Of a DNA stretch of 64,000 nt, positions 36,775 to 45,519 are shown piece after piece; the stretch's first letter is position 1, and each line of letters opens with the position of its first letter. Origin of the DNA: Moorena sp. SIOASIH (lineage in GTDB: Bacteria > Cyanobacteriota > Cyanobacteriia > Cyanobacteriales > Coleofasciculaceae). The position numbers were made by a program, and so were the translations under genes. The stretch is from NCBI RefSeq assembly GCF_010671925.1, contig NZ_JAAHIH010000003.1, positions 1 through 64,000 of the forward strand, given 5' to 3'. The notes under the pieces are model-generated. The model was given only the letters and a program-made list of their open reading frames with translations, was not told where the DNA came from and did not search any database.

Positions 36775-38217
36775 ATGCAAGTAGTTATTATCGGTGCCGG
36801 GATGTCTGGTATCTGCATGGCTATTAAACTTAAAAAAGCCAAAATAAATTTCGTTATTCTAGAAAAATCATCTCAAATTGGAGGGACTTGGCGGGATAAT
36901 AACTACCCAGGATGTGCCTGTGATATTCCAGCTCATTTATATTGCTACTCTTTTGAGATGAAACATGATTGGAACCAAGTTTATCCCTCTCAGCCAGAAA
37001 TATTTAAATACTTAGAACACTGCACAAGTAAATACAATATTTATCCCCATATCCGTTTTAATCAAGAAGTTATTAGTGCCAATTTCAATGGCCAAAATTG
37101 TCTCTGGTATGTTAACACAGCTGAGAAGGAAACCATAACAGCTAATATACTGATTAGTGCCTGGGGAGGTTTAAATTTACCAAAATTACCGAATTTGAAT
37201 AGCTTGGAAACCTTCAAAGGAGTCTCGTTTCACTCAGCTAGATGGAACCACAGCTTTGATTTAACTGATAAAACGGTGGCAGTTGTAGGAACTGCAGCCA
37301 GTGCAGTTCAATTTATCCCAGAAGTTGCCAAAAAAGTCAAACAACTATTCATTTTTCAAAGAACTCCTAACTGGATTACTAACCGAGACGATCGGACTTA
37401 TTCAGCCCAGATGCAATGGTATTTTAAAAATTTACCTATTCTGATGCAACTCCACCGGGGATTACTATACTTACGTAATGACTTAATCAGTTTTTCCCTA
37501 TTCACTACTGGAAGTTTTATTAGTAAGTACCTACGAAAACAATTGGAAAAACGCATACACCAGGAAATTGCTGACTACCAAGTAAGGGATGCGGTTATGC
37601 CCAGCTATCAACCAGGTTGTAAACGAATTTTAATTAATAACGACTTTTATCAAAGCCTAAACCGAAAAAATGTAGCCTTGATTACAGATAACATAGAAAG
37701 CATAACTACTGATAGTCTGGTTACCGAACCAGGAAAAGACTATAAAGTTGATGCTATTATCTATGCTACAGGATTTAACTCTTTGTCCTACAAAAAAATA
37801 GATATACGTGGTAAAAACGGAGAGAGTATAGCGGAGATATGGGGCAACGAACCAGAAGCGTATCTTGGTATTTCTGTTCCCAATTTTCCTAACTTTTTTA
37901 GTCTTTTAGGACCGAATACTGGTTTGGGTCATAGCTCGGTAATCTTAATGGTAGAGTGCCAAGTTAATTATATTATTGGCTGCTTGAATAAAATGCTCAG
38001 AGAAGACTGGAAATCTCTGGAAGTGAAGGAGGAAGCAATGAGACGTTATTATCAGGATTTATGGAAAACTATGGAAAAGAGGGTGTGGACAAAAGAAAAC
38101 TGTATGAGTTGGTATCAAAATAAAGATGGCAGAGTATTTGCTTTGTGGCCTGGTAATACTATCCAATATTGGTGGGCTACAAGAAAACCAATTTTCGATG
38201 ACTATATTTCTACCTAG
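36775..38217 (+). CDS. Flavin-dependent monooxygenase, Baeyer-Villiger type
   Basis: 480 aa. N-terminal FAD site VVIIGAGMSGICMAIKL, then GGTWRDNNYPGCACD (typical of Baeyer-Villiger enzymes), the fingerprint FKGVSFHSARW matching FxGxxxHxxxW, and the NADPH site VAVVGTAASAVQF. It inserts oxygen next to a ketone, or oxidises a soft nucleophile, using NADPH. A good Shine-Dalgarno (TAGGA) precedes ATG 36775. With two SDRs on the opposite strand this looks like an alcohol-to-ketone-to-ester oxidation set; the substrate is unknown. The codons look more AT-rich than in neighbours, which would fit acquisition by transfer. Confidence 0.88.
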   Translation: MQVVIIGAGMSGICMAIKLKKAKINFVILEKSSQIGGTWRDNNYPGCACDIPAHLYCYSFEMKHDWNQVYPSQPEIFKYLEHCTSKYNIYPHIRFNQEVISANFNGQNCLWYVNTAEKETITANILISAWGGLNLPKLPNLNSLETFKGVSFHSARWNHSFDLTDKTVAVVGTAASAVQFIPEVAKKVKQLFIFQRTPNWITNRDDRTYSAQMQWYFKNLPILMQLHRGLLYLRNDLISFSLFTTGSFISKYLRKQLEKRIHQEIADYQVRDAVMPSYQPGCKRILINNDFYQSLNRKNVALITDNIESITTDSLVTEPGKDYKVDAIIYATGFNSLSYKKIDIRGKNGESIAEIWGNEPEAYLGISVPNFPNFFSLLGPNTGLGHSSVILMVECQVNYIIGCLNKMLREDWKSLEVKEEAMRRYYQDLWKTMEKRVWTKENCMSWYQNKDGRVFALWPGNTIQYWWATRKPIFDDYIST

Positions 38218-38288
38218 CTTAGTTGCTTAGGTTTTTTTGACCAAATCCTGTAAACTGGGCCAGGTACTGTTAACCATAGATAACTACC

Positions 38289-39182
38289 TTGGCTTACGAT
38301 AATATCTGTAAATATCTCGCCGAAAACTACCCAGGGGATTTGGTCAGGTGGCTTCATGGTATTGATGTGACTGAAATCTCGGTGCTCAAAACTGAGTTAA
38401 ATACCGAACCGATTCACGCCGATTCCTTGACCCTGCTGCAAACCCCTAATCAAATCTTGCAGTGGGAATTTCAAACCCTACCGGCTTCCAAGCCATCCCT
38501 ACCATTGCGCATGCTCAAGTATTGGGTCAGACTCAAAGAAAAGTATGATTGTCCCATTGACCAGGTGGTGATATTTCTGAAATTCACTCGCTCAGAAAAA
38601 GCTTATACTAATCAGTTGGTAGATACTAACACCAGTCATCGCTATCGAGTAATCAGGCTGTGGGAGCAAGACCCATTACCATTATTGGCCAATCCTGCTT
38701 TATTGCCCTTCGCCACTTTAGCATTCAGTGAATCTCCGACAAGATTATTAGAGCAAGTGGCGGCAGCAGTGGATAGGATTGAAGAACCACTAGCTTTTAC
38801 TAACATATCCGCTTGTACCCAGTTACTAGCTGGTTTGCGGTTCGACCAAAGGTTGATCACAGAATTATTTCCGGAGGAAGTGATGCAAGAGTCTGTAATT
38901 TATCAGAAGATCATTCAAAAAGGACATAAACTTGGTTTACTTGAAGGAAAACGTGAAGGTTTACTCGAAGGAAAACGGGAAGGTTTACTCGAAGGAAGGC
39001 AAGAGGAAGGTTACTCAATCGTGATACGTCAACTGACCCGTCGTTTTGGTAGTGTTGACGACCAGCTACAACAGGGGATTGAAAAGCTTTCTGTTGCTCA
39101 ATTGGAGGAGTTGAGCGAGGCGTTGTTGGATTTTGAGACAGTCACAGATTTGACGGTATGGTTGACTGAGCATCAGCAATAA
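38289..39182 (+). CDS. Rpn-type nuclease-fold protein, array copy 4
   Basis: 297 aa, resumes the array directly after the island, with the same leader 71 bp before the start. Three LLEGKREG-type units. Private changes: NYPGDLV for NYPADLV, WEQDPLPLLANPA for WEQDPEQFLANPA, and SVDDQLQQGIEK. TTG start as in the other copies. Confidence 0.85.
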   Translation: MAYDNICKYLAENYPGDLVRWLHGIDVTEISVLKTELNTEPIHADSLTLLQTPNQILQWEFQTLPASKPSLPLRMLKYWVRLKEKYDCPIDQVVIFLKFTRSEKAYTNQLVDTNTSHRYRVIRLWEQDPLPLLANPALLPFATLAFSESPTRLLEQVAAAVDRIEEPLAFTNISACTQLLAGLRFDQRLITELFPEEVMQESVIYQKIIQKGHKLGLLEGKREGLLEGKREGLLEGRQEEGYSIVIRQLTRRFGSVDDQLQQGIEKLSVAQLEELSEALLDFETVTDLTVWLTEHQQ

Positions 39183-39258
39183 AAAAAGCGATGCTCTCAA
39201 AGAGCCCCTACACGAACGCGATTGGCCTACGGCCACGCTAAAAGCGATCGCTTTTTTT
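39181..39258. terminator. Inverted repeat with T-run between Rpn copies 4 and 5
   Basis: AAAAAAAGCGAT (39181-39192) pairs with ATCGCTTTTTTT (39247-39258). The inner part includes GGCCTACGGCC and a GATGCTCTCAAAGAGC hairpin. This segment is a full copy of the dispersed repeat whose left half is inserted in frame in the TPR-CHAT genes. It could act as a rho-independent terminator for copy 4. Confidence 0.6.
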
Positions 39259-39308
39259 GACCAAATCCTGTAAACTCGGCCAGGTAGTCTTAACCACAGA
39301 TAACTACT

Positions 39309-40226
39309 TTGGCATACGATAACATATGTAAATATCTCGCCGAAAACTATCCAGCTGATTTGGTCAGGTGGCTTCATGGTATTGAGGTGACTGAAATATC
39401 GGTGTTAAAAACTGAGTTAAATACCGAACCGATTCACGCCGATTCCTTGACGCTGCTGCAAACCCCTAATCAAATCTTGCAGTGGGAATTTCAAACCCTA
39501 CCGGCTTCCAAGCCATCCCTACCATTGCGGATGCTCAAGTATTGGGTCAGACTCAAAGAAAAGTATAACTGTCCCATAGAGCAGGTGGTGATATTTCTGA
39601 AATTCACTCGCTCAGAAAAAGTTTATACTAACCAGTTGGTCGATACTAACACCAGTCATCGCTATCGAGTAATCAGGATGTGGGAGCAAGACCCTGAGCT
39701 ATTTTTGACCAATCCCGCCTTATTGCCCTTTGCGACTCTGGCATTCAGTGAGTCTCCAACCAGATTATTAGAGCAAGTGGCGGCAGCAGTAGATAGGATT
39801 GAAGAACCACTAGCTTTTACTAACATATCCGCTTGTACCCAGTTACTAGCTGGTTTGCGGTTTGACCAACGGTTGATCACAGAATTATTTCCGGAGGACG
39901 TGATGCAAGAGTCTGTAATTTATCAGAAGATAATTCAAAAAGGACATAAACTTGGTTTACTCGAAGGAAAACGTGAAGGTTTACTCGAAGGAAAACGGGA
40001 AGGTTTACTCGAAGGAAAACGGGAAGGTTTACTCGAAGGAAAGCAAGAGCAAGGTTACTCAATCGTTAGACGTCTGATCACCCGTCGGTTTGGTAATGTT
40101 GACGATCAGCTACAACAGGGGATCCAAAAGCTTTCTGTTGCTCAATTGGAGGAGTTGAGCGAGGCGTTGTTGGATTTTGAAACCATCACAGATTTGACGG
40201 TATGGTTAGCTGAGCATCAGCAATAA
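39309..40226 (+). CDS. Rpn-type nuclease-fold protein, array copy 5
   Basis: 305 aa, the longest copy because it has four LLEGKREG-type units. Belongs to the subgroup of copies 3-4 in the central loop, but has the RRLITRRFG end seen in copy 2, a mosaic that suggests recombination between copies. TTG start. Confidence 0.85.
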   Translation: MAYDNICKYLAENYPADLVRWLHGIEVTEISVLKTELNTEPIHADSLTLLQTPNQILQWEFQTLPASKPSLPLRMLKYWVRLKEKYNCPIEQVVIFLKFTRSEKVYTNQLVDTNTSHRYRVIRMWEQDPELFLTNPALLPFATLAFSESPTRLLEQVAAAVDRIEEPLAFTNISACTQLLAGLRFDQRLITELFPEDVMQESVIYQKIIQKGHKLGLLEGKREGLLEGKREGLLEGKREGLLEGKQEQGYSIVRRLITRRFGNVDDQLQQGIQKLSVAQLEELSEALLDFETITDLTVWLAEHQQ

Positions 40227-40239
40227 ATAGGATGCGTGG

Positions 40240-40400
40240 AAATTAAGAATGAAGAATTAAGAATTGGGAATTAAGAATTGGGAATTAAGAATTAAGAATT
40301 GGGAATTCTGCCTTCTGCCTTCTGCCTTCTGCCTTCTGCCTTCTGCCTTCTGCCTTCTGCATTCTTCATTCTTAATTCTTCATTCTTAATTCTTCATTCT
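40240..40400. repeat. GAATTAA- and TGCCTTC-type heptamer arrays
   Basis: AATTAAGAATTGGG units (40245-40305), about eight TGCCTTC units (40307-40362), then the inverted TTAATTCTTCATTC series (40363-40400). The outer parts are reverse complements of each other, so the whole could fold back. It separates the convergent Rpn copy 5 and shc. Confidence 0.85.
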
Positions 40401-40412
40401 GACCAACAACCT

Positions 40413-42326
40413 TCAACTTGAAACAGACATTTGATACCGTCCCAAGGCCAACAAGGGGAAATATTGTTGATAGAAGTGGTACTTCAAATAAAAATGACTG
40501 GGAAAACCTGTGCCTGTAAACTCGGTTTCATTCCAACTGCCATCGGGCTCCTGAGTTGACACTAAGTAGTTGACTCCCTTCTCAATGGCATCCATTGCCC
40601 AGTTACCAGTAGCCTCTCCTGCTGCCATTAAACCTATTAAAGCCCAAGCAGTTTGAGATGCAGTACTGATTCCTAGTCCCTTAAGACTGGGATCATCGTA
40701 ACTAAGACAGGTCTCACCCCAACCACCATTAAGGTTTTGACATTTAACTAGCCAAGCCGCACCCCGTTCGATACTACGTTGGTGGGTGTGAGGCGCTATC
40801 TTTGACAAGGCGGAAAGAGCACTACTGGTGCCATAGATATAGTTAACTCCCCAACGACCAAACCAGCTGCCATCGGCTTCCTGTTCCTGAATCAAAAATG
40901 CGATCGCTTTCTCTAACTGCTGGGATTCTATGGATAAATTACACGAACCCAGCATTTCCAGGACCCGTGCGGTGACATCCGCTGTGTTAGGGTCAATCAT
41001 AGCTTTCAGGTCAGCATAGGGCAGAGAATTGAGCCAGTGTTGATTATTATTAATATCAAACGCCGCCCAACCCCCTTGGTTACACTGCATTGATGCTATC
41101 CAAGCCAAGCCACGAGCCATGGCTGCCTGCTTTAGTTTCTGATTAGGCAGTTTCAAGCTATTCAAGGCCATAATCACCACTGGGGAATCATCTAAATCCG
41201 GATAGAAACGGTTTTGAAACTCAAAGGCCCATCCTCCTGGTTTCCCTTGGGGATTCTTGACCACCCAATCCCCATAGTCTAGTATTTGCTGCTGCAACAA
41301 CCATTCTCCACCCCGAACTAAGGCTGGATGATCCGGTTCTAAACCAGATTCCACCATCGCTCGCAATACCCAAGCTGTATCCCAAACTGGGGAAACACAG
41401 GCTTGAACTCGGTAGCTGTCAGGGGTTTCAATGGCAAACCGATCAATCGCTTCGAGTCCCCGTTGCACGACCGGATCAGCAAGATCATAGTTGAGACAAC
41501 GCAAGGCTAACAGGGAATTCAACATTGCTGGAATAATTCCCCCCCAGTCTCCTGTGGCTTCTTGCCTCTCCAAGACCCATTTTTCCGCTGCTGCCAGTCC
41601 CTGCTTCCGGAATGGAACTAAATTCGAGTCTTCTGCTAACTTAAATCCATGATCAAGCAGTACAAATAAATCTGTCCAATCGGAATTGCGCGGTAGCTCA
41701 AACTTGGCGTGATCAGCTCCTTCGGTATATAACTCGTCTAGATTGATGCTTGGCTGAATCTGAAATACTGGCTTCTGGTCAAAGACAATTAATAAAGGAA
41801 CTGTACTTCCCCTTGCCCAGCTAGACATTTCATAGATCGTAAAGGGAAACCATTGCGGAAACAACATTATCCAGGGGGGAATCGAGGGAATCCCGCGCCA
41901 GCTATAGCAGCCAATCAAGGCTAAATGAAATTTGGTGAAAATCCGGGTTTTGCTGATCCCACCCCGTTTGAGAATAAAATCCCTGGCTCGGACCAAAGCG
42001 GAGTCGCTGGCGGGTACCCCTAAAAGGCGCAGTGCCATATAAGCTTCCACCGAACAACTCAAATGCCCACCATCGCCATAGAAAAGTTCCCAGCCACCGT
42101 GTTTCCGCTGTTGAGAACGCAGATAGGCTTCCGCTTTATGTAAAGGTCGTTGTTTGTCAGTTCCCCAAATTTTATGGAGTAGGATAATTTCCGCCGTTAT
42201 GGTGACATTCGATTCTAGTTCTGCCCACCAGTAACCATCGGGATATTGCTGAGCGAGTAGATAGCTTTGGCTATTTGCGATCGCTTCTGTAACCCCTGAG
42301 TGTACAATCCTGTCTTGGGTTTGCAT
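40413..42326 (-). CDS. shc: Squalene-hopene cyclase
   Basis: 637 aa, full length for the family. Cyclises squalene to hopene on the membrane. The catalytic DxDD motif is visible as YPDLDDSPVV (~D377), and several QxxxGxW repeats are present (QYPDGYWW, QEATGDWGG, QNLNGGWGE, QEPDGSWNE). The N-terminus reads SYLLAQQYPDGYWWAELESNVTITAEIILL, also typical (read in part). Divergent from hpnB with ~100 bp between starts; together they mark hopanoid synthesis. Confidence 0.96.
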   Translation of the reverse strand: MQTQDRIVHSGVTEAIANSQSYLLAQQYPDGYWWAELESNVTITAEIILLHKIWGTDKQRPLHKAEAYLRSQQRKHGGWELFYGDGGHLSCSVEAYMALRLLGVPASDSALVRARDFILKRGGISKTRIFTKFHLALIGCYSWRGIPSIPPWIMLFPQWFPFTIYEMSSWARGSTVPLLIVFDQKPVFQIQPSINLDELYTEGADHAKFELPRNSDWTDLFVLLDHGFKLAEDSNLVPFRKQGLAAAEKWVLERQEATGDWGGIIPAMLNSLLALRCLNYDLADPVVQRGLEAIDRFAIETPDSYRVQACVSPVWDTAWVLRAMVESGLEPDHPALVRGGEWLLQQQILDYGDWVVKNPQGKPGGWAFEFQNRFYPDLDDSPVVIMALNSLKLPNQKLKQAAMARGLAWIASMQCNQGGWAAFDINNNQHWLNSLPYADLKAMIDPNTADVTARVLEMLGSCNLSIESQQLEKAIAFLIQEQEADGSWFGRWGVNYIYGTSSALSALSKIAPHTHQRSIERGAAWLVKCQNLNGGWGETCLSYDDPSLKGLGISTASQTAWALIGLMAAGEATGNWAMDAIEKGVNYLVSTQEPDGSWNETEFTGTGFPSHFYLKYHFYQQYFPLLALGRYQMSVSS

Positions 42327-42429
42327 GTTTTACCGTTCTACTTCACACACCAGATTCAAAGGTGCGCGCACCTTTGGTTACGCTATTTTGCTACTTGTAG
42401 TGGAGAATTAGCAATAGGTATCAATACAA

Positions 42430-43746
42430 ATGGATACAATCGGATTAGGAATCACTGTTCTATCCTTAGGGATTTGGATCGGATTACTAGGATTTCGGGG
42501 TCAGTTTTGGCGAGCAGACCAACGGCTGGTTCTAGAGACGTTCCCTACCGGGTCTCTAGGTCAAGGGGAATCCTTACCCAAGGTTTGTGCTGTAATTCCA
42601 GCTCGTAATGAAGCTGAGTTGCTCCCCACGACATTGCGATCGCTTTTAGCTCAAGACTACCCTGGCTGCTTGACGGTGATTCTAGTGGATGACCAAAGCA
42701 CCGATCAAACCTGCACCATTGCTCAAGCCCTTGCCCAGGAAAGCAACCAATCCTCCGAACGATTCCAACTAGAAGTATTATCCGGTCAAGAGTTACCCCC
42801 TGGCTGGACTGGTAAACTCTGGGCCTTAGAACAAGGGATTCGTCATGGGCAGCAGCAAAACCCTGCTCCAGATTATTTTTTATTTACTGATGCTGATATT
42901 GAGCATGATCCAGCCAATCTCCGTCAACTGGTTACCAAAGCCGAGATGGAACACTTGGATCTAGTTTCCCTAATGGTGTTGCTCAGATGCCAAGACTTTT
43001 GGGAGCGACTACTTATTCCTGCTTTTGTGTTCTTCTTTCAAAAACTGTATCCCTTTGCTTGGGTCAATAACCCCACAAAATCTACTGCGGCTGCCGCTGG
43101 AGGATGTATTTTAATTCGCCATCAAGCCTTAAACCGCATCGGTGGGATTGAGGTGGTGCGTCAAGCATTAATCGATGATTGCGCCCTCGCTCAAGCAGTT
43201 AAATCTAGTAATACAGGAAGTTTCGCCCCCCTAGCCCCCCAATTTTGGGGGGTACAAAACTCTCAAAGTCCCCCAATTTTGGGGGATTTAGGGGGCTTTA
43301 GCAAAACCAATCAGCAACGCCCTGGCTTTGGTGGCATTTGGTTAGGGCTAAGTCAATCAACCCGCAGCTTACGACCATATCCTTCTTTAGCCAGTATCTG
43401 GAATATGATTGCTCGCACGGCTTTTACCCAACTAGAGTATTCCCCATGGCTATTAGTAGGTACGGTGATGGGAATGACCTTAATTTATCTAGTAGCCCCG
43501 ATTGGTTTGATCCTTAGTGTTTTGACTGGACATTGGCTGAGTGCGATCGCATCTCTGGTGACATGGTTACTGATGGCTTTAGCTTACTTACCCACACTGC
43601 GTCTATATCAATGTTCTCCTCTGCTGGGATTTTGCTTACCTGGGATCGGGTTGCTCTATACCCTGATGACTATAGATTCAGCATGGCGACATTGGCAAGG
43701 AAAGGGGGGGGCTTGGAAAGGAAGGGTTTATTCGGTTGAGGGTTGA
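42430..43746 (+). CDS. hpnB: Hopene-associated glycosyltransferase HpnB
   Basis: A GT2-type membrane glycosyltransferase: N-terminal hydrophobic helix, VCAVIPARNEAELLPTTLRSLL, VILVDDQSTD, FTDADIEH (metal-binding DxD), AAAGGCILIRHQAL, IDDCALAQAVK, then WLGLSQSTRSLRPY and two or three C-terminal membrane helices. It probably modifies hopanoids or a related lipid; the HpnB step is not well characterised. Residues ~265-291 (FAPLAPQFWGVQNSQSPP and beyond) come from a palindromic DNA repeat inserted in frame between AVKSS and the conserved GGIWLGL. The stop TGA comes from the GGTTGAG repeat. Confidence 0.88.
   Translation: MDTIGLGITVLSLGIWIGLLGFRGQFWRADQRLVLETFPTGSLGQGESLPKVCAVIPARNEAELLPTTLRSLLAQDYPGCLTVILVDDQSTDQTCTIAQALAQESNQSSERFQLEVLSGQELPPGWTGKLWALEQGIRHGQQQNPAPDYFLFTDADIEHDPANLRQLVTKAEMEHLDLVSLMVLLRCQDFWERLLIPAFVFFFQKLYPFAWVNNPTKSTAAAAGGCILIRHQALNRIGGIEVVRQALIDDCALAQAVKSSNTGSFAPLAPQFWGVQNSQSPPILGDLGGFSKTNQQRPGFGGIWLGLSQSTRSLRPYPSLASIWNMIARTAFTQLEYSPWLLVGTVMGMTLIYLVAPIGLILSVLTGHWLSAIASLVTWLLMALAYLPTLRLYQCSPLLGFCLPGIGLLYTLMTIDSAWRHWQGKGGAWKGRVYSVEG
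43221..43302. repeat. Palindromic C5-6 AATTTT G5-6 repeat inserted within hpnB
   Basis: Two perfect palindromes, CCCCCCAATTTTGGGGGG at 43235-43252 and CCCCCAATTTTGGGGG at 43270-43285, embedded in CCCCCTAG...TTTAGGGGGC arms. The insert is a multiple of three and has no stop in the hpnB frame. Confidence 0.8.
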
Positions 43747-43900
43747 GGGTTGGAGGTTTAATGTTGGAGGTTGGAGGTTGAAGGTTGGATGTTGAATGTT
43801 GGAGGTTGAATGTTATAGCAGTCGAAGAATAGCTTAAGACATAGTTTTGTTACCAGAGCCGCTCTTATCTATTACCTATTACCCTTTCCCTAACTATACT
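43741..43900. repeat. GGTTGGAGGTT array plus 90-bp flanking direct repeat, left copy
   Basis: A GGTTGGA/GGTTGAA-type array (43741-43811) is followed by a ~90-bp block (43811-43900) beginning TGTTATAGCAGTCG and containing CTTAAGACATAGTTTTGTTA. The same order of array and block recurs at 45077-45243 on the other side of the PEP-CTERM gene. Confidence 0.8.
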
Positions 43901-43980
43901 TTAATGTCTATAATTCCTTTCTACTATCCCTAATGCTTATTTTTTATTAACTGGAGTTTAGACTAACTTGGGTCTCTCAA

Positions 43981-44115
43981 GACCTCAACACAGGAGCAGG
44001 TCTGGCGTTGCAGAACAAATGAACTATGTACCATCAGAGCAAGCTAAAACCCATGAGGGGGCTAGAGATTTAGTACAAATGTTCGGCATTTGTGACATGC
44101 TCCTGTGTTGAGGTC
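43981..44115. mobile_element. 135-bp element with 18-bp perfect terminal inverted repeats
   Basis: GACCTCAACACAGGAGCA (43981-43998) and TGCTCCTGTGTTGAGGTC (44098-44115) are perfect reverse complements. The interior has no open frame of note. It lies 18 bp past the stop of the PEP-CTERM gene, so it may be a MITE or a strong terminator-like fold. Confidence 0.65.
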
Positions 44116-44133
44116 AATATCGAACTAGCTCAA

Positions 44134-44808
44134 TTAGCGGTATTTACGAGCAAAAGAGCCACTAACCATTAGCCCAGCTATCACTAAAACAGAAACTGTT
44201 GCTGGGGGTTCTGGGATAGATTCGCTTACAGATTTGCTTGTAAAGTTGACCTTCGCAGAGACACCTATATTTGTAAAGTCACTACCCTCGCCAATTTCTA
44301 TCAGTAAACCGCCGTTCTCAAACTCGATGGGTCCAGCAATACCGGTGCCAAATACATCAGCAGGGTCCAGGGAAAAACCTGGTGCCAAAACTTGAACATT
44401 GGCAAATGCATTTAATTCGTCTGAGCCATCCAGACTTGCGGAGGTAATGATGCTGTTATCGAACTTGAAATAATTGCGATCAAATCGACCCGCAGGAACA
44501 ATCGGATCCGTCGCACCGGAATTATCCACCAGGGTAAGAGCGAGGGAGGTGTCGCTGATATCAATGTCATAAAAGCCAATAAAGTTAGAAAATTCGACAT
44601 CATCGGTGATAGTTTCAGGGCTGGAAATGCCGAAAAAAGTCTGAACTCCACCTGTAATAACAGAGTCCTCAAAAGTGTTCACAACTGTTGCCGAATCTCC
44701 TAACACAACTGCTTGAGCAACTTCTGGTTGTAGCAAAGAGGTACTTATCCCCAGAGAAATAGTTGCGATTGCCAAAATATTGATACGGTCAAATTTCAAG
44801 TTCATCAT
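44134..44808 (-). CDS. PEP-CTERM sorting-domain protein
   Basis: 224 aa, exported: signal peptide (ILAIATISLGISTSLLQPEVAQA) at the N-terminus and a C-terminal sorting signal IPEPPATVSVLVIAGLM..GSFARKYR (PEP motif, hydrophobic helix, basic end). The sorting signal is normally recognised by an exosortase, not seen in this window. The middle is a Ser/Thr/Asp-rich beta-type domain of no named family that I recognise. Likely an extracellular or surface protein. It is enclosed by a direct repeat (43811-43900 and 45161-45243). Confidence 0.85.
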   Translation of the reverse strand: MMNLKFDRINILAIATISLGISTSLLQPEVAQAVVLGDSATVVNTFEDSVITGGVQTFFGISSPETITDDVEFSNFIGFYDIDISDTSLALTLVDNSGATDPIVPAGRFDRNYFKFDNSIITSASLDGSDELNAFANVQVLAPGFSLDPADVFGTGIAGPIEFENGGLLIEIGEGSDFTNIGVSAKVNFTSKSVSESIPEPPATVSVLVIAGLMVSGSFARKYR

Positions 44809-45519
44809 TGTCTTAATAGTACAGTTTTTTTGTTGTAATTAATCAAGTTGGCTTGACATACTCATCAATAAGCACAAAAGTGCCATCTTATGCCCAGCTT
44901 CGTCAGCGCTTTCCGCTATTACGAACAAGGCGATTATAGAAGAAAAAACTTAAGCAATTTTAGAAAAATAAATGAAGAAAAAATCTCAATTTATAAAGGT
45001 TTAGTAAACCTTTATACCAATCCTATCTGATTTGTGAAATTTAGTGGCCATTCGCGTAGCGTGGCCCAAAGGCCAAGGTTGGAGGTTGGAGGTTGGAGGT
45101 TTAATATTGAAGGTTTAATGTTGAAGGTTTAATATTGAAGGTTTAATGTTTAAAGTTTACTGTTATAGCAGTCGCAGTAAAGCTTAAGACATAGTTTTGT
45201 TACCAGAGCCGCTCTTGTCTATTACCCTTTCCCTAACTATACTTCACTATACTATTAACTTTTGTTAAGCACTGCATAATCTCCTGAACTTTGACTGAGA
45301 AATAAATAGTGGTATTTGAAAATAACTAGGCTCAAAATTAACTCGAAGCCTGAGCAGTAAATGGGCATCTATTGATTGACTCTTCCTTTGCTATTTTAAA
45401 AAAAAATTAAAGCTCAGGAAAATCTTGGCTTGTGATATAAAGGCATTCAGCTAATTTTAGTCTCCGTAATTTAAAAAATACCAATAAACACTAGCTGATC
45501 CCGACAAAGGATAGGATGT
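44809..45519. repeat. Gene-free 0.7 kb with the right copy of the flanking repeat
   Basis: After the PEP-CTERM start comes an AT-rich region, then TTCGCGTAGCGTGGCCCAAA (dispersed repeat, 45051-45080), a GGTTTAATATTGAA-type array (45077-45160), and the ~83-bp block (45161-45243) that repeats 43811-43900. From 45250 to 45519 I see nothing beyond the probable promoter of the next gene. Confidence 0.65.
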
